21,115 nt of DNA from a virus. The number at the start of each line of letters is the position of its first letter. The stretch's first letter is position 1. Shown piece after piece: positions 7,054 to 15,210 of the stretch. The notes beneath the pieces were generated by a model. That model was not told the DNA's origin and made no database searches. It was given only the letters and a program-made list of their open reading frames with translations. The translations under genes and the position numbers were made by a program. The stretch is from the IMG/VR virus record IMGVR_UViG_3300031787_000983, positions 1-21,115 of that record. One strand, given 5' to 3'.

Positions 7054-8952
7054 TTACCCTACCCTGCCTCTGTTCTGTAACACGTCCACCTTATTAGTAG
7101 TGGCTCGAATATCGTTTTCAAGCACATACACGCGATTGCTTTCGGTGCTTGTCGTTTGGATAGGCTGATTTTGAAATAGTGCCGTTTGCGTCACTACTGG
7201 CGGCGCTGTTGGTGCTGATATGCTCATTGATGCGCTTCCGCTAAATCCACCACCTGCACCATTGGGCGGACGCGGCACCTGCACGCTCATAATGCGCCGG
7301 ACGTTTTGTAGGCCTGTTAGAACGATGCCTGCTGCTGCTGCATATCCTAATATACCACCTTGCGCTAATGCTTTGGTAGCTCCTACATAGGTGTCAATGC
7401 CTGCCGATGCCGCACCTGCGATTTTACCAAACTCTGTATTTTCGCCAATTGCACCACCTAACGCACGCACTCCGCTGCTAATAGCATTCATGAGGGCATC
7501 GCTACTTTTGGCTCGCTCTTCGTTGATGAGCTTTTCAGCGTCTGCCGCTTCCTTGGCTGTTAACGTGCCTTGCCTGTGGTAGTCTTTAATCAACGCTAAT
7601 CTATCGTCGTAGCTCAATCGCTCTTGCACACCTTCCTCAAACAAGTTTTGAATAGCCGCCTCTTTCCTTGCGGCTGCGGCTTCCTGCTGTGCTTTGGTTT
7701 TCTTTTCCTCGTTTTCCTTGTAGCGCTGATATTCTTCTTCTCTTGCGTCGATGTCAACTTGTTTTAAGTCTTGTTCAAGTTTCGCTCTACGTTCCTTCTC
7801 GTAAGCATCTGTAAGCGTACCGTTTAACCTTCGTTGCTCTATGTCTGCATCGAACTCTTGCCGAAGGATAGCTTTTTTCTTTTCGCTGCTATCCATCATT
7901 TTTTCAATCATGAGGCGTTCAAGCTCAAGCATCTGAGTAAGCTGTGTCATACTCATCTCCTTGCGCTCTTTTTCCTCTTTCTCTTGTAAATCCTTTAGCT
8001 TTTTCTTTCTTTGGTTGCCCCTTTCCTCTTCCTCTTTTTTATACTTTTTATCAAGGTCTGTAAGGTCTTTATTCAGCTTGGCGGTCAATGCCTTTTGGCG
8101 CTCATTAAACTCTTCGGTTGTGATTTCCTTCTTCATAAGCAGTTTGCTTTGCTCCGCTAACTGCTCTTGATAATCAAGCTGCCTCATGCGTTTATCGCGC
8201 TCAATACCGTTGGCCATAGCTTCGGTTAATAGCTTCCTGTTTTGAATTTGTCGGCCTATGCCGTCAAACGTCTTGTCGATTTCCTCGTTGAGCTTTTTTT
8301 GCGCTTCCTCAGCGTCTTCGGTTTTGCTAGCCCATTCAACAAGGGCATTAACCGCATAACCAATAGCCACAACTAACGCACCTATACCCGTGGATATAAT
8401 AGCGCCTTTCAATGCCGTGAACGCCGCGCCCGTTCCTGTGGTGGCCACTCCAAAAGCGCCCATAGTAGAAGTGGCCATTTTGGTGGCAACATCGTTAACC
8501 TTGGTGGCTACCGTCGAGCCTGTGATTACTGTCGTTAGCTGCTTAAATGCCCTCGGTGCATCCTCTAACGCTTGCAAACCTTGCGTTAAGGCCATTGCCC
8601 CCTGAAGCTGGACCAGCGCCTTGCTGACATTTTCGTTTTCAACGCCGAATAAGGATAGCGCACCTGTTGCCGCTTGGATACCACCTGCCATTGATGCCGC
8701 CGCCCTCGTTCCTGCCTCGAACACGCCGCCGCCTTTGAAGGATTGCACCGCGTCGTTGACATCATCCAACTGGTCACGCAATTCACCGGCACGCCTCGCC
8801 GCCGCTTGGGTGCGCTTATCGAATTCTCCAAACTCAGCCGCAAGGTTTTGAGCTTCCCTTTGAGCTTCCCTAAGTTCCTTTTTTAGGTTCTTAGTTCCTG
8901 CCTCGGCTGACTTCGTGTCAACCGTGGTCTTTATTACTATTTCCTCAGCCAT
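7054..8952 (-). CDS. Tail tape measure protein
   Basis: A 632-residue protein with tape-measure architecture. Residues 18-75 are coiled coil, followed by a Gly/Ala-rich stretch (76-180). A hydrophobic membrane-like segment covers 183-206 (IISTGIGALVVAIGYAVNAL). A very long charged helix with Lys/Glu/Arg repeats spans about 212-440. A second Ala/Gly-rich hydrophobic segment (509-548) ends in ITGLQNVRRI-like sequence, and a Pro/Gly linker and short C-terminal coil (607-626) follow. The tape measure occupies the tail lumen, sets tail length and is ejected at infection. By the usual rule of about 0.15 nm per residue, the tail would be near 95 nm (inference). Its start overlaps the stop of the hub gene by one base (TAATG). 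It sits after, not before, the tail-tip genes. Confidence 0.85.
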   Translation of the reverse strand: MAEEIVIKTTVDTKSAEAGTKNLKKELREAQREAQNLAAEFGEFDKRTQAAARRAGELRDQLDDVNDAVQSFKGGGVFEAGTRAAASMAGGIQAATGALSLFGVENENVSKALVQLQGAMALTQGLQALEDAPRAFKQLTTVITGSTVATKVNDVATKMATSTMGAFGVATTGTGAAFTALKGAIISTGIGALVVAIGYAVNALVEWASKTEDAEEAQKKLNEEIDKTFDGIGRQIQNRKLLTEAMANGIERDKRMRQLDYQEQLAEQSKLLMKKEITTEEFNERQKALTAKLNKDLTDLDKKYKKEEEERGNQRKKKLKDLQEKEEKERKEMSMTQLTQMLELERLMIEKMMDSSEKKKAILRQEFDADIEQRRLNGTLTDAYEKERRAKLEQDLKQVDIDAREEEYQRYKENEEKKTKAQQEAAAARKEAAIQNLFEEGVQERLSYDDRLALIKDYHRQGTLTAKEAADAEKLINEERAKSSDALMNAISSGVRALGGAIGENTEFGKIAGAASAGIDTYVGATKALAQGGILGYAAAAGIVLTGLQNVRRIMSVQVPRPPNGAGGGFSGSASMSISAPTAPPVVTQTALFQNQPIQTTSTESNRVYVLENDIRATTNKVDVLQNRGRVG

Positions 8953-11744
8953 TAGTTTAGTCTTATCCAGCTTCCGCCAGTGTATGTGAATTGATATACT
9001 CCATCTGTGTTTTCGTCAAGTACAGGAATGTCAAACTTATCCCTGATAAATAGCGCGCTGCCGTCGATGTGGTTATAGCTCAAAGTGTAAATCGCATCCT
9101 CAACCCTATCAATATAAAGCGTGCAATTAGTGTTGTCAGTACTTACGATAAAGTTAACCACTCCATCGCTGGCAGTATCCTCAGTATTTCCGCTATTCAT
9201 CGTGAACGATTCCACACCTTGTTTAGGTTGGAGCTTATTGTTCTGATAAACGCCGTTAGATGTGATGGTAATATCGTTGCAGTCTATGGCTGTGACGTTC
9301 TGTAAGCCTGAAGGAACTACCACGCTGTTACAGTTTATAAGCGTAACCCTACCTACCGCGCCAATGGTGTTGTTATCGCCGATAACTAATCCCTGCAAAG
9401 CTCCCGGCGCTATGTTGTTATTACTGCCCACGTTGACAACTCCGGTTGATGGATCGCCGTTAAATCCGGGCAAAGGCTCTTCGCCAATCGTGCCTGAACC
9501 TCCGTTAGATGTTACTGTTATGATTGTGTCACCCTCTCTCACCTCGTCGGTTATAAACGTGCAAGGGGTCATGCCATCGCCTTCGGGTTGGTATCCGTCA
9601 ATAGATAATAGCCTGAACGTCGTGCCAAGAAAAACGAACTTGTTTCTAAAGTTCAAGTTAATTATATCCGGTAATGTTAACTTGAATATGCCAGTAACTA
9701 CCCTGCTGTTGATGTTGGTTAGCTGGTTGATTTTCGGACTGTGATAGACGTTGTAAACATTGCTATTGGTAATGTTAACCTGCGCACCTACCGCGTAATA
9801 AATCGCCTCTGTGATGCCAAAGTTTAAGTCGAACGTCGGGCTGCTTGGGTTATCCAAGTGTCCTGCATAAGCGTAAAAATCAAACTCTACGTTAGTGCCT
9901 TGAACGTTGACATTGTAAGCGTTGCTGGTTATTACTTCGGGCTTGTATATTAGAATCCGTAACCCGGGCGAAGGCTTTGGCGTTACTCCGTTAAGCTCAT
10001 AAGCTGCGGTTATGTACCTGTCAGTTCCTGCCACATTGGTAAGTACTGATGGAATGAAGCTAACCTGTAGTTTCTTTTGTTCCTTTTGAAATTCGTTTTC
10101 GGTTATCTTTTCCCGTGTGCCGTAAATCCTGCCGTATGTGTCCTGATGGAGTTTAGCAAGCCTATCTTTCCCTTCTTTGTAACTGTATAGATATGACTTG
10201 CTCGTACTCATGCTTAAAGGCTTGCTCTTTATTGACTGCCCTAAGTCCAACTTGTCGCTCCAGTCTGTTAACGTATCCTCGTAAAAATCCGCGTAAGGCT
10301 CAATAATCAGCGTCTTTTCGTCGTTCGTTTTCGGGTAAATAACCAAATTGAACATTCTGATAATGTCCGTCAGGAACGTCGAAGCCTTGTAATCTTCGGG
10401 GAAATTCCACTGCATTCGATACAAATCGCCGTATTGTCTACCGCCTTGCACCGCCTGAAATTGAATAGAGCTATCAACCGTTAGATTAAAGCTGAATCTA
10501 TTAGTGTATGTTATTCCGTTAGATACGGCATTAATGCGACTGACATAATAATATAATTCATCTCCAATTTGCAAAGCGCCGTTAGAAGTCGATATATCAA
10601 CCGTTGTTACAAACGTGAAATCGTTCTGCTGCTGAAATATGTTCCCGTCTTGGTCACGACCTATCAAAACCCTTTGGCCTACCGTCAACCCTTGCCCTGC
10701 GTTAAGCGCAAATCCGTTGCCGTTTTGGTTGCTTAGCGTGTATTGAACGCCTAAATCTTGCCATGAAGTACCGCGCTTTCTAACGGCATTGATGAGCACC
10801 TGTACCGATGTGTAAGTTCCTGAAACATTGCATACAGCTTGACAGTTGAGCGCCCTAAAAAACACGTTGAACTTATTAAACGATACATCGTAAGCACCTG
10901 TAGTATTGTTATAGTCGTTATTATTATCCTGTACCTCGGTGTTAAATATCAGCTTTGTAGCTCCGCTTGCGCTTGTCGATGGTGCTATTGTTTGCGCCGT
11001 AGTCGCTCGCTTAACACTTACCAACTGACCGCTTGCATCTGCTTCACTTAGCACCTCAAACTTACCTGCATAAGGCATTATGAAGGACTTGAACCTGTCC
11101 GAATTGATAAAGCTCGATTCAAACTTGAAGCCCGAATATTCAAAGCACCTATCCCATATCTCCTTAAGAAAAACCGCTGGGTAAAACTCTGATAGCTGCC
11201 ATAATGCAGGATTGTTTTGCTTGCCGTTGTAATCAATCATTGGGTAAACGTATCCTTCGCCCATGGTTACGTTGCCGCTCTCCCAAGTGCTGAATACGTT
11301 GCCTGAATTGAAGGTATGGTTTAGGTCACTCCAATCTAATTGCCTTAGGCTGATAGGCTCTAACTTGCTGATAAGGTTGACCGCCTCGCCAAAGCAAGCA
11401 AGGTCATATTCAAGCGCGCCATGTAAATCGCACCTAACCTCTAAGAGTTGCGCAAAGCCTTGGAAGAATGGAAGATTATCCACGCAAAGCAGAACGTCGC
11501 TTTTTAAGTTAGGATTGAATGTCGCACCTGACAAATAAACCTTAACGTCGTAGATGTGGCTAAACAACTTGTTAACGTCGGGTGTAGCAGGTACTGTTAT
11601 CGTCTTACTCCATTCGTTGGTCGTGTTGCTCGCTTGCTCTTCGATGTTAATAGACTTGTTGATTTCAACCGTTGTGCCGTCCTTGGTGGGTACGCTTTGA
11701 TATTCGGTTTCGCCTGAGCGCCTGAATAGTAGGTTAACTGCCAT
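8952..11744 (-). CDS. Large tail-tip/baseplate hub protein with beta-repeat C-terminus
   Basis: A 930-residue, beta-rich protein. The N-terminus resembles hub proteins of Bacteroidota siphophages: INIEEQASNTTNEWSKTI (33-50), NLPFFQGFAQLLEV (89-102) and FYPAVFLKEIWD. A middle segment WNFPEDYKASTFLTDIIRMFN is likewise typical of tail hub/Tal-like proteins. Residues 772-838 carry N-rich beta-helix-like repeats (VGSNNNIAPGALQ, VIGDNNTIG, TLINCNSVVVPSGLQ, TAIDCNDITI), and 843-930 form a final beta domain ending SWIRLN. The C-terminal part probably points outward and could bind receptor. It overlaps the upstream gene by 11 bp and the tape measure start by 1 bp. Hub identity is inferred from position next to the tape measure and a Dit-like partner; no lytic or peptidase motif is visible. 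Confidence 0.7.
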   Translation of the reverse strand: MAVNLLFRRSGETEYQSVPTKDGTTVEINKSINIEEQASNTTNEWSKTITVPATPDVNKLFSHIYDVKVYLSGATFNPNLKSDVLLCVDNLPFFQGFAQLLEVRCDLHGALEYDLACFGEAVNLISKLEPISLRQLDWSDLNHTFNSGNVFSTWESGNVTMGEGYVYPMIDYNGKQNNPALWQLSEFYPAVFLKEIWDRCFEYSGFKFESSFINSDRFKSFIMPYAGKFEVLSEADASGQLVSVKRATTAQTIAPSTSASGATKLIFNTEVQDNNNDYNNTTGAYDVSFNKFNVFFRALNCQAVCNVSGTYTSVQVLINAVRKRGTSWQDLGVQYTLSNQNGNGFALNAGQGLTVGQRVLIGRDQDGNIFQQQNDFTFVTTVDISTSNGALQIGDELYYYVSRINAVSNGITYTNRFSFNLTVDSSIQFQAVQGGRQYGDLYRMQWNFPEDYKASTFLTDIIRMFNLVIYPKTNDEKTLIIEPYADFYEDTLTDWSDKLDLGQSIKSKPLSMSTSKSYLYSYKEGKDRLAKLHQDTYGRIYGTREKITENEFQKEQKKLQVSFIPSVLTNVAGTDRYITAAYELNGVTPKPSPGLRILIYKPEVITSNAYNVNVQGTNVEFDFYAYAGHLDNPSSPTFDLNFGITEAIYYAVGAQVNITNSNVYNVYHSPKINQLTNINSRVVTGIFKLTLPDIINLNFRNKFVFLGTTFRLLSIDGYQPEGDGMTPCTFITDEVREGDTIITVTSNGGSGTIGEEPLPGFNGDPSTGVVNVGSNNNIAPGALQGLVIGDNNTIGAVGRVTLINCNSVVVPSGLQNVTAIDCNDITITSNGVYQNNKLQPKQGVESFTMNSGNTEDTASDGVVNFIVSTDNTNCTLYIDRVEDAIYTLSYNHIDGSALFIRDKFDIPVLDENTDGVYQFTYTGGSWIRLN
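9231..9431 (-). repeat. Beta-helix-like repeats in the hub protein
   Basis: Residues 772-838 of the hub show about four strand-turn units in which hydrophobic strands alternate with Asn-rich turns (GSNNNI, GDNNTI, INCNSV, IDCNDI). The pattern resembles short beta-helix or YadA-type beta-roll coils. The DNA is not a simple tandem repeat, so this is a protein-level pattern. Confidence 0.5.
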
Positions 11745-12855
11745 GTCTTACAATTCTATCGTCCAACTGAATTTCTAACTCGGCAAAAAATAACCCGTCT
11801 TTCTCGCTGTATTTCTTTTCCATGCTTCCCTGTTGAATGCGAACGGGCATTATCGACTGTTCGAATGACGCGCCATTACGCGCTAACTCGTCATCGTATA
11901 AGTACACGTCGGGCGATTGCATGATGCTTATGAAGTTGTCCATTTCCTCTGTTGTTAGGAAGTCGGTTATCAGCTTCATGTTCCTGTCAGTTGTTACCCT
12001 TGCCGCGTTGGCTCTGCCTTTGTTGTACATATCGAACACGATCGAATTACCCTGTCGCTTGCCCTTTTGTGTGGTGTAATAGCTTCGTTCTGATGTGTCG
12101 GTTATCGTTTCGGCAAAGCGGCACAACATTAAAGGCTCATATCCGCCTAATGGATTAAGCCACGTTAAACCGTACCGCCCGAAACGTGTGCAGGGTGACT
12201 TGCGTTGGATGGATATACCGTTTAATTCGCTACCATTTACAGTAAATGATAAAGTATTTGTGCTTAATAAAGATGCTTCAAATACTACTGTCCTTGCTTT
12301 TATTTTTGATTCAGCTCCTGTCCATTGCGCCAAAAACGCCGCATCTCCATTATCTGTAACTTGATAAGCATCGCCACTTGTTTCGCCATAAAAAATCGAA
12401 ACAACTGCCCATTGAAAGTTTGTGTAGATAATATTGGATTGCATTTTAAACTCATCTCCACTTAAACTATTATTCACATACTGCTCCCAGTTTTGACCTG
12501 CATTTATTGCCGTGTGAGCATCGCCTGTAACCGTGCCTTGCTCAACCGTTACGCCTCCGCTCGTGAACAATTCCGAACAAACAATCTTAAATTCAGGACA
12601 AGCCGCACCGCTCAATGTATCTATCAAATCAAACTTGGCGTAATCCCTGACAATCGGTGCAATATCGAATCTAAAGTACTGTGTGCCCAATGCAGGAATG
12701 CGTAAGTCTGCCTTTACTGCACCGTCAACTAATACCCTAGTTCTTAGTTTAAAGTCGGGCTGTGATACTTCCGTTGACTGAATTAAACAGTCTATTGGAT
12801 TGTCAACCCTGTGATAGTCTTCGTTCTTCCCTACCTGTCTAATCGTTATTGCCAT
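11734..12855 (-). CDS. Distal-tail-like (Dit-like) tail-tip protein
   Basis: A 373-residue beta-rich protein partnered with the large hub gene. Features I recall from the matching Bacteroidota phage family are the N-terminal DNPIDCLIQSTEVSQPDFKL (18-37), a strand FRFDIAPIVRDY, and the central cysteine block CTRFGRYGLTWLNPLGGYEP, followed by RSYYTTQKGK and a C-terminal DFLTTEEMDNFISIMQSPDV with VYLYDDE. The WLNPLGGYE segment is the most diagnostic. It likely forms the ring joining tail tube to hub. It overlaps the upstream completion gene by 17 bp and the downstream hub by 11 bp, so the three are a translationally coupled set. The Dit role is inferred from context and fold pattern, not from a named domain. 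Confidence 0.6.
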   Translation of the reverse strand: MAITIRQVGKNEDYHRVDNPIDCLIQSTEVSQPDFKLRTRVLVDGAVKADLRIPALGTQYFRFDIAPIVRDYAKFDLIDTLSGAACPEFKIVCSELFTSGGVTVEQGTVTGDAHTAINAGQNWEQYVNNSLSGDEFKMQSNIIYTNFQWAVVSIFYGETSGDAYQVTDNGDAAFLAQWTGAESKIKARTVVFEASLLSTNTLSFTVNGSELNGISIQRKSPCTRFGRYGLTWLNPLGGYEPLMLCRFAETITDTSERSYYTTQKGKRQGNSIVFDMYNKGRANAARVTTDRNMKLITDFLTTEEMDNFISIMQSPDVYLYDDELARNGASFEQSIMPVRIQQGSMEKKYSEKDGLFFAELEIQLDDRIVRHGS

Positions 12856-13369
12856 TCTTTCTTATGTCGTTAGCTGTGAATTGTACGTGCGCTTTGCTTA
12901 ACTCGGCTTTGAGTTCCTTCACTTGGTCAGCATCGAAAACGTCGGTAATAAACCGCGTTGCTCGAATACCCTTCTTTGGAATGCTTGTTTGAAGCACCTT
13001 TGCAAGGGCTGTATTTCGCTCCTTAGCGTCTTGCCCTGTGGTAATTAAGCCCTTCATGGCTATCCATCCGCCAGCGCCCTGCAAAGCTGAAATAGGAATG
13101 AATTTCTTTTTGTACTGAAAGGGTGAATCTTGGGGTGCGTTTACATTCTGCCAGCCCTTAACACCCTTGTCAATATACTTCCAGTAATCTTCTGCTATCA
13201 AGTCAAGTTCTGCTACCGTTTCGCTCAGCACCTTGTCAATAGGCCTTAACGAAGCCGATAAGCGCCCTGACGCATCGCGGCGCTCCTTGGCTAACATATC
13301 CTTGGATAAGTTAACCTTGGCTTGGTAGTGCTTTCTTAGCACCTCGGCTAATGCGTCAATCAATCGCAT
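12839..13369 (-). CDS. Putative tail-completion protein (HK97 gp10-like)
   Basis: A 176-residue protein with an N-terminal helix, then a beta core with DLIAEDYWKYIDKGVKGWQN (56-75), then basic FQYKKKFIPISALQGAGGWI (84-103), and a C-terminal helix (VKELKAELSKAH). The Y..YIDKGVKG followed by F.YK.K..PI.AL..W order is a pattern I associate with Bacteroidota versions of HK97 gp10-type tail-completion proteins, which help join tail to head. Its start follows the leader GCGTTATTAAGGT, identical to that before the gene starting at 4071, and a hairpin lies just upstream. It comes right after the tail chaperone. A role as minor tail protein is an alternative. Confidence 0.6.
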   Translation of the reverse strand: MRLIDALAEVLRKHYQAKVNLSKDMLAKERRDASGRLSASLRPIDKVLSETVAELDLIAEDYWKYIDKGVKGWQNVNAPQDSPFQYKKKFIPISALQGAGGWIAMKGLITTGQDAKERNTALAKVLQTSIPKKGIRATRFITDVFDADQVKELKAELSKAHVQFTANDIRKNGNND

Positions 13370-13382
13370 ACCTTAATAACGC
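13367..13382 (-). repeat. 16-nt leader/start repeat, copy 2
   Basis: Minus-strand GCGTTATTAAGGTATG, identical to 4069-4084, with the ATG used as start of the gp10-like gene. A 16-nt exact match is unexpected by chance in 21 kb, and both copies place the ATG at the same position. A one-mismatch 13-nt relative occurs at 6440-6452 near the scaffold start, inside protease coding sequence. Confidence 0.6.
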
Positions 13383-13384
13383 AA

Positions 13385-13408
13385 AGCGGCTACCTCATGG
13401 CAACCGCT
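13385..13408 (-). other. Imperfect hairpin at end of tail chaperone gene
   Basis: On the minus strand AGCGG..CC and GG..CCGCT pair around a 4-nt loop with two internal mismatches; the stem spans the stop codon of the -1 frame (13392-13390) and is followed by TTTGCGTTATT. It may be a weak terminator or processing site; the T-run is poor. Confidence 0.4.
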
Positions 13409-14090
13409 CGCATATTTAAGTACAGGACATGCGTTAGATATTCCTCTAACGGCATATTCAGAAAGAAGTCAAACTTGGTGCGGTCGTGTCCTGCCGCATT
13501 AAACAAGTCATCGTAATCTCCCCATGCTTGCCTAAACTCTATCCACTCGTCACTCGCTGAACCGCTAAATGTAGCTCTTCCGCGATAATCGGCTGTAAGC
13601 CTTGCCAAGTTCGCAAAAAAAAACCTGCCATGCCTAGAGCTGTGGGTAGTGGCATATTCAAAGCATGCTCAGCATACACCGCGTTATCATAAGGCAAATC
13701 ATCACACATAAGAAAGCACGCAAGTAGCTTGTGCTGATTCATTATCAAGTCATGGTCTTCAATATCGCCGTCATTTTCGAGTGACTTAATAATCGCCTTG
13801 TAATCCAAATAGCGCTTCGTTTCCATGCGCTCAATAAGCGGCAAAGGTGTAAACTTGTAATCGCCTGAATTGAATGCGGGCATCTTGTCATCAGGCATAG
13901 GCTCGACATTCAAAAAAGATAGCCGCCGCATTCGCTCTTTGATTTCGGCAACGGTCAACTTATCTATCTGCTCGATGGTGAGATTATCGAAGATGATAAG
14001 CACCTGAATTGCAAAGCTGATATTATCCGTGATAGTGGATAAATCCCTATAAAGCATGAACTGCTTTAGTGTTACGTCGTTCCAAGTCAT
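13390..14090 (-). CDS. Tail assembly chaperone, -1 frameshift fusion product
   Basis: The -1 frame is open from upstream of 13608 to 13390 and lacks a convincing start (only TTG at 13608). Reading codons 1-158 of the upstream frame, slipping back one base in the T9 run (13623-13615) and continuing with TTT GCG AAC gives a fusion of about 233 residues. The added C-terminus includes SASDEWIEFRQAWGDYDDLF and a conserved-looking LNMPLEEYLTHVLYLN helix. Tailed phages commonly make two tail chaperones (G and G-T in lambda) by such a frameshift; they bind the tape measure during tail assembly. Position just before tail-completion genes fits. A frameshift mutation or sequencing error is the alternative, but the site is a textbook slippery sequence. 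Confidence 0.7.
13539..14090 (-). CDS. Tail assembly chaperone, unshifted product
   Basis: A 183-residue helical protein starting MTWNDVTLKQFMLYRDL, a pattern I associate with Bacteroidota tail assembly chaperones (short strand, then helix with K.F...RDL). DNLTIEQIDKLTVAEIKERM (35-54) is also typical. About 25 residues after the slippery run (codons 156-159, G-F-F-L) it ends at TAG (13541-13539). Its start overlaps the methyltransferase stop in an ATGA (14087-14090). The unshifted form is expected to be the abundant chaperone that coats the tape measure; the frameshifted form recruits tube subunits. Here the tape measure is about 4.6 kb further downstream, farther away than usual. Confidence 0.7.
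   Translation of the reverse strand: MTWNDVTLKQFMLYRDLSTITDNISFAIQVLIIFDNLTIEQIDKLTVAEIKERMRRLSFLNVEPMPDDKMPAFNSGDYKFTPLPLIERMETKRYLDYKAIIKSLENDGDIEDHDLIMNQHKLLACFLMCDDLPYDNAVYAEHALNMPLPTALGMAGFFLRTWQGLQPIIAEELHLAVQRVTSG
13614..13625 (-). promoter_or_regulatory. -1 programmed frameshift site (T9 slippery run)
   Basis: Minus-strand GGTTTTTTTTTG, read as GGT TTT TTT TTG in the chaperone frame. Both T TTT TTT and T TTT TTG heptamers fit the X XXY YYZ rule for -1 slippage. Slippage joins the chaperone to a 72-residue open -1 frame extending to 13390. A clear stimulatory stem directly downstream was not identified. Confidence 0.7.
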
Positions 14091-14599
14091 CGTTTATTGT
14101 TTTTGAATAGCACCACAAGGCAAGGCAGGCCAGCGTAATCAGTAACCGCCGCATGGTCTAAAATTGTCCAATTGAACTCCTTAGCCCATCCGTTAACCGC
14201 GTCCATCGTAAACCTATTGCAGTCGATTGGGAAGGCATGGTAAGGAAAGCCGAACGTCGGGAAGGAAAGCAAGATGTGCTTGCCCGTGGTTAGGCTGTCA
14301 ATCAAATCCAGCACTCGCCAAAATATCGGCACATGCTCCAATGTTTCGCAGCAAACAAGCAAATCTGGGCTGTAATGGCTTAGCGGTAGTTTCTTGATGA
14401 CGTCCTTCGTGTCGGTAATATCAGCCACAATATCAACGCCGCTGCCTGCTTCAATGTCGATGCCTATGTAGTTGCTCGACTTAAAATTAACGCGCTGCGT
14501 GCCGTTGACATTATAGCTGCCAAACTCCAGCACCGTTGCCGGATAGATGCCGTGCTTCTCCATGAACGCGGCTGTTGTTTCAAGTATTTCTTTTGTCAT
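14087..14599 (-). CDS. SAM-dependent methyltransferase (class I)
   Basis: A 170-residue protein of the size of minimal class I methyltransferases. Motif I is VLEFGSYNVNG (23-33), the acidic strand-2 motif is YIGIDIEAG (44-52), and the post-catalytic DLLVCCETLEHV (79-90) is typical of Methyltransf_11-like enzymes. No target-recognition domain or DNA-methyltransferase (N/D)PPY motif is present, so DNA is an unlikely substrate; a small molecule, sugar or protein is more plausible. It is embedded between a glycosyltransferase-like gene and the tail chaperone by 4-nt ATGA overlaps on both sides. A role in finishing a sugar added by the neighbouring transferases is possible but only inferred. Confidence 0.7.
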   Translation of the reverse strand: MTKEILETTAAFMEKHGIYPATVLEFGSYNVNGTQRVNFKSSNYIGIDIEAGSGVDIVADITDTKDVIKKLPLSHYSPDLLVCCETLEHVPIFWRVLDLIDSLTTGKHILLSFPTFGFPYHAFPIDCNRFTMDAVNGWAKEFNWTILDHAAVTDYAGLPCLVVLFKNNKR

Positions 14600-15210
14600 A
14601 TTTTGATTTTTGTTGCTCTGTAAAACGCTGCAAAGCTAGGCCAATCATTCGGGTTTGGGCTTTCGAGTTTTGCGCGTGTCAATCCTATCCACCGCTCAGC
14701 AAAAAAACGGTTTTTAGATAAGTCAACCTTGGGAAGCGTCTTTAAGAATCCAACTTTCGCCAGCCAAAAGTTACCGCCAAAGAAGTCATGCTTTTCTAAT
14801 TTACCATTTAAAAAATCATGTTTTTCAAAAATTGGAAAATGCTCCCATTTATTAGCCTCTAACAAGAAACCGCCCCATGCTGTACTTGGGTTAATGCCTG
14901 CTTGCAAGCCTCTCAGCATAATGTCTTGCATCGATTCTCGCCATGCGTCACCGAATATCCTTTCATTACCTTCTTTGCTTATCCCTTTAGTGTGGGCATA
15001 AAGGATAAGGTCATTGTCCGGATATTTGCTTAAATCGGATTGAAGTGCCGCAAGTGTGGGCATCTCAAAGCCCGGCGTTGCTTCCACATTTTCAAATACA
15101 TGCTCGGAATCTACATAATCCGCGAACATGGCTAAGTGCCGCAACGTGATGTGCTTAGAATCTTCTTCCTTGCTCTTTGGAATGTACTGGTGAAAGTAGT
15201 GATGTATCAT
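14596..15210 (-). CDS. Glycosyltransferase-like protein (YAHTKG / GNFWLA motifs)
   Basis: A 204-residue protein. YAHTKGIS (71-78), WRESM (90-94), GGNFWLAKVGFLKTLP (145-160) and RFFAERWIG (168-176) form a motif set I recall from a sugar-transferase-like family found in viral and bacterial surface-polysaccharide loci. I cannot name the family with certainty and see no classical DXD. Residues 129-148 contain a 10-residue tandem duplication (EKHDFLNGKL, EKHDFFGGNF) just before the GNFW motif. It is linked to the large terminase and methyltransferase genes by ATGA overlaps. A virion or host-surface glycan modification role is inferred from the two neighbouring sugar/methyl enzymes. Confidence 0.5.
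   Translation of the reverse strand: MIHHYFHQYIPKSKEEDSKHITLRHLAMFADYVDSEHVFENVEATPGFEMPTLAALQSDLSKYPDNDLILYAHTKGISKEGNERIFGDAWRESMQDIMLRGLQAGINPSTAWGGFLLEANKWEHFPIFEKHDFLNGKLEKHDFFGGNFWLAKVGFLKTLPKVDLSKNRFFAERWIGLTRAKLESPNPNDWPSFAAFYRATKIKI

Noticed and set aside
13390-13608. Independent 72-residue gene starting at TTG 13608
   Set aside because: The overlap with the chaperone, the T9 slippery run and the expected chaperone fusion explain it better as a -1 frameshift extension.
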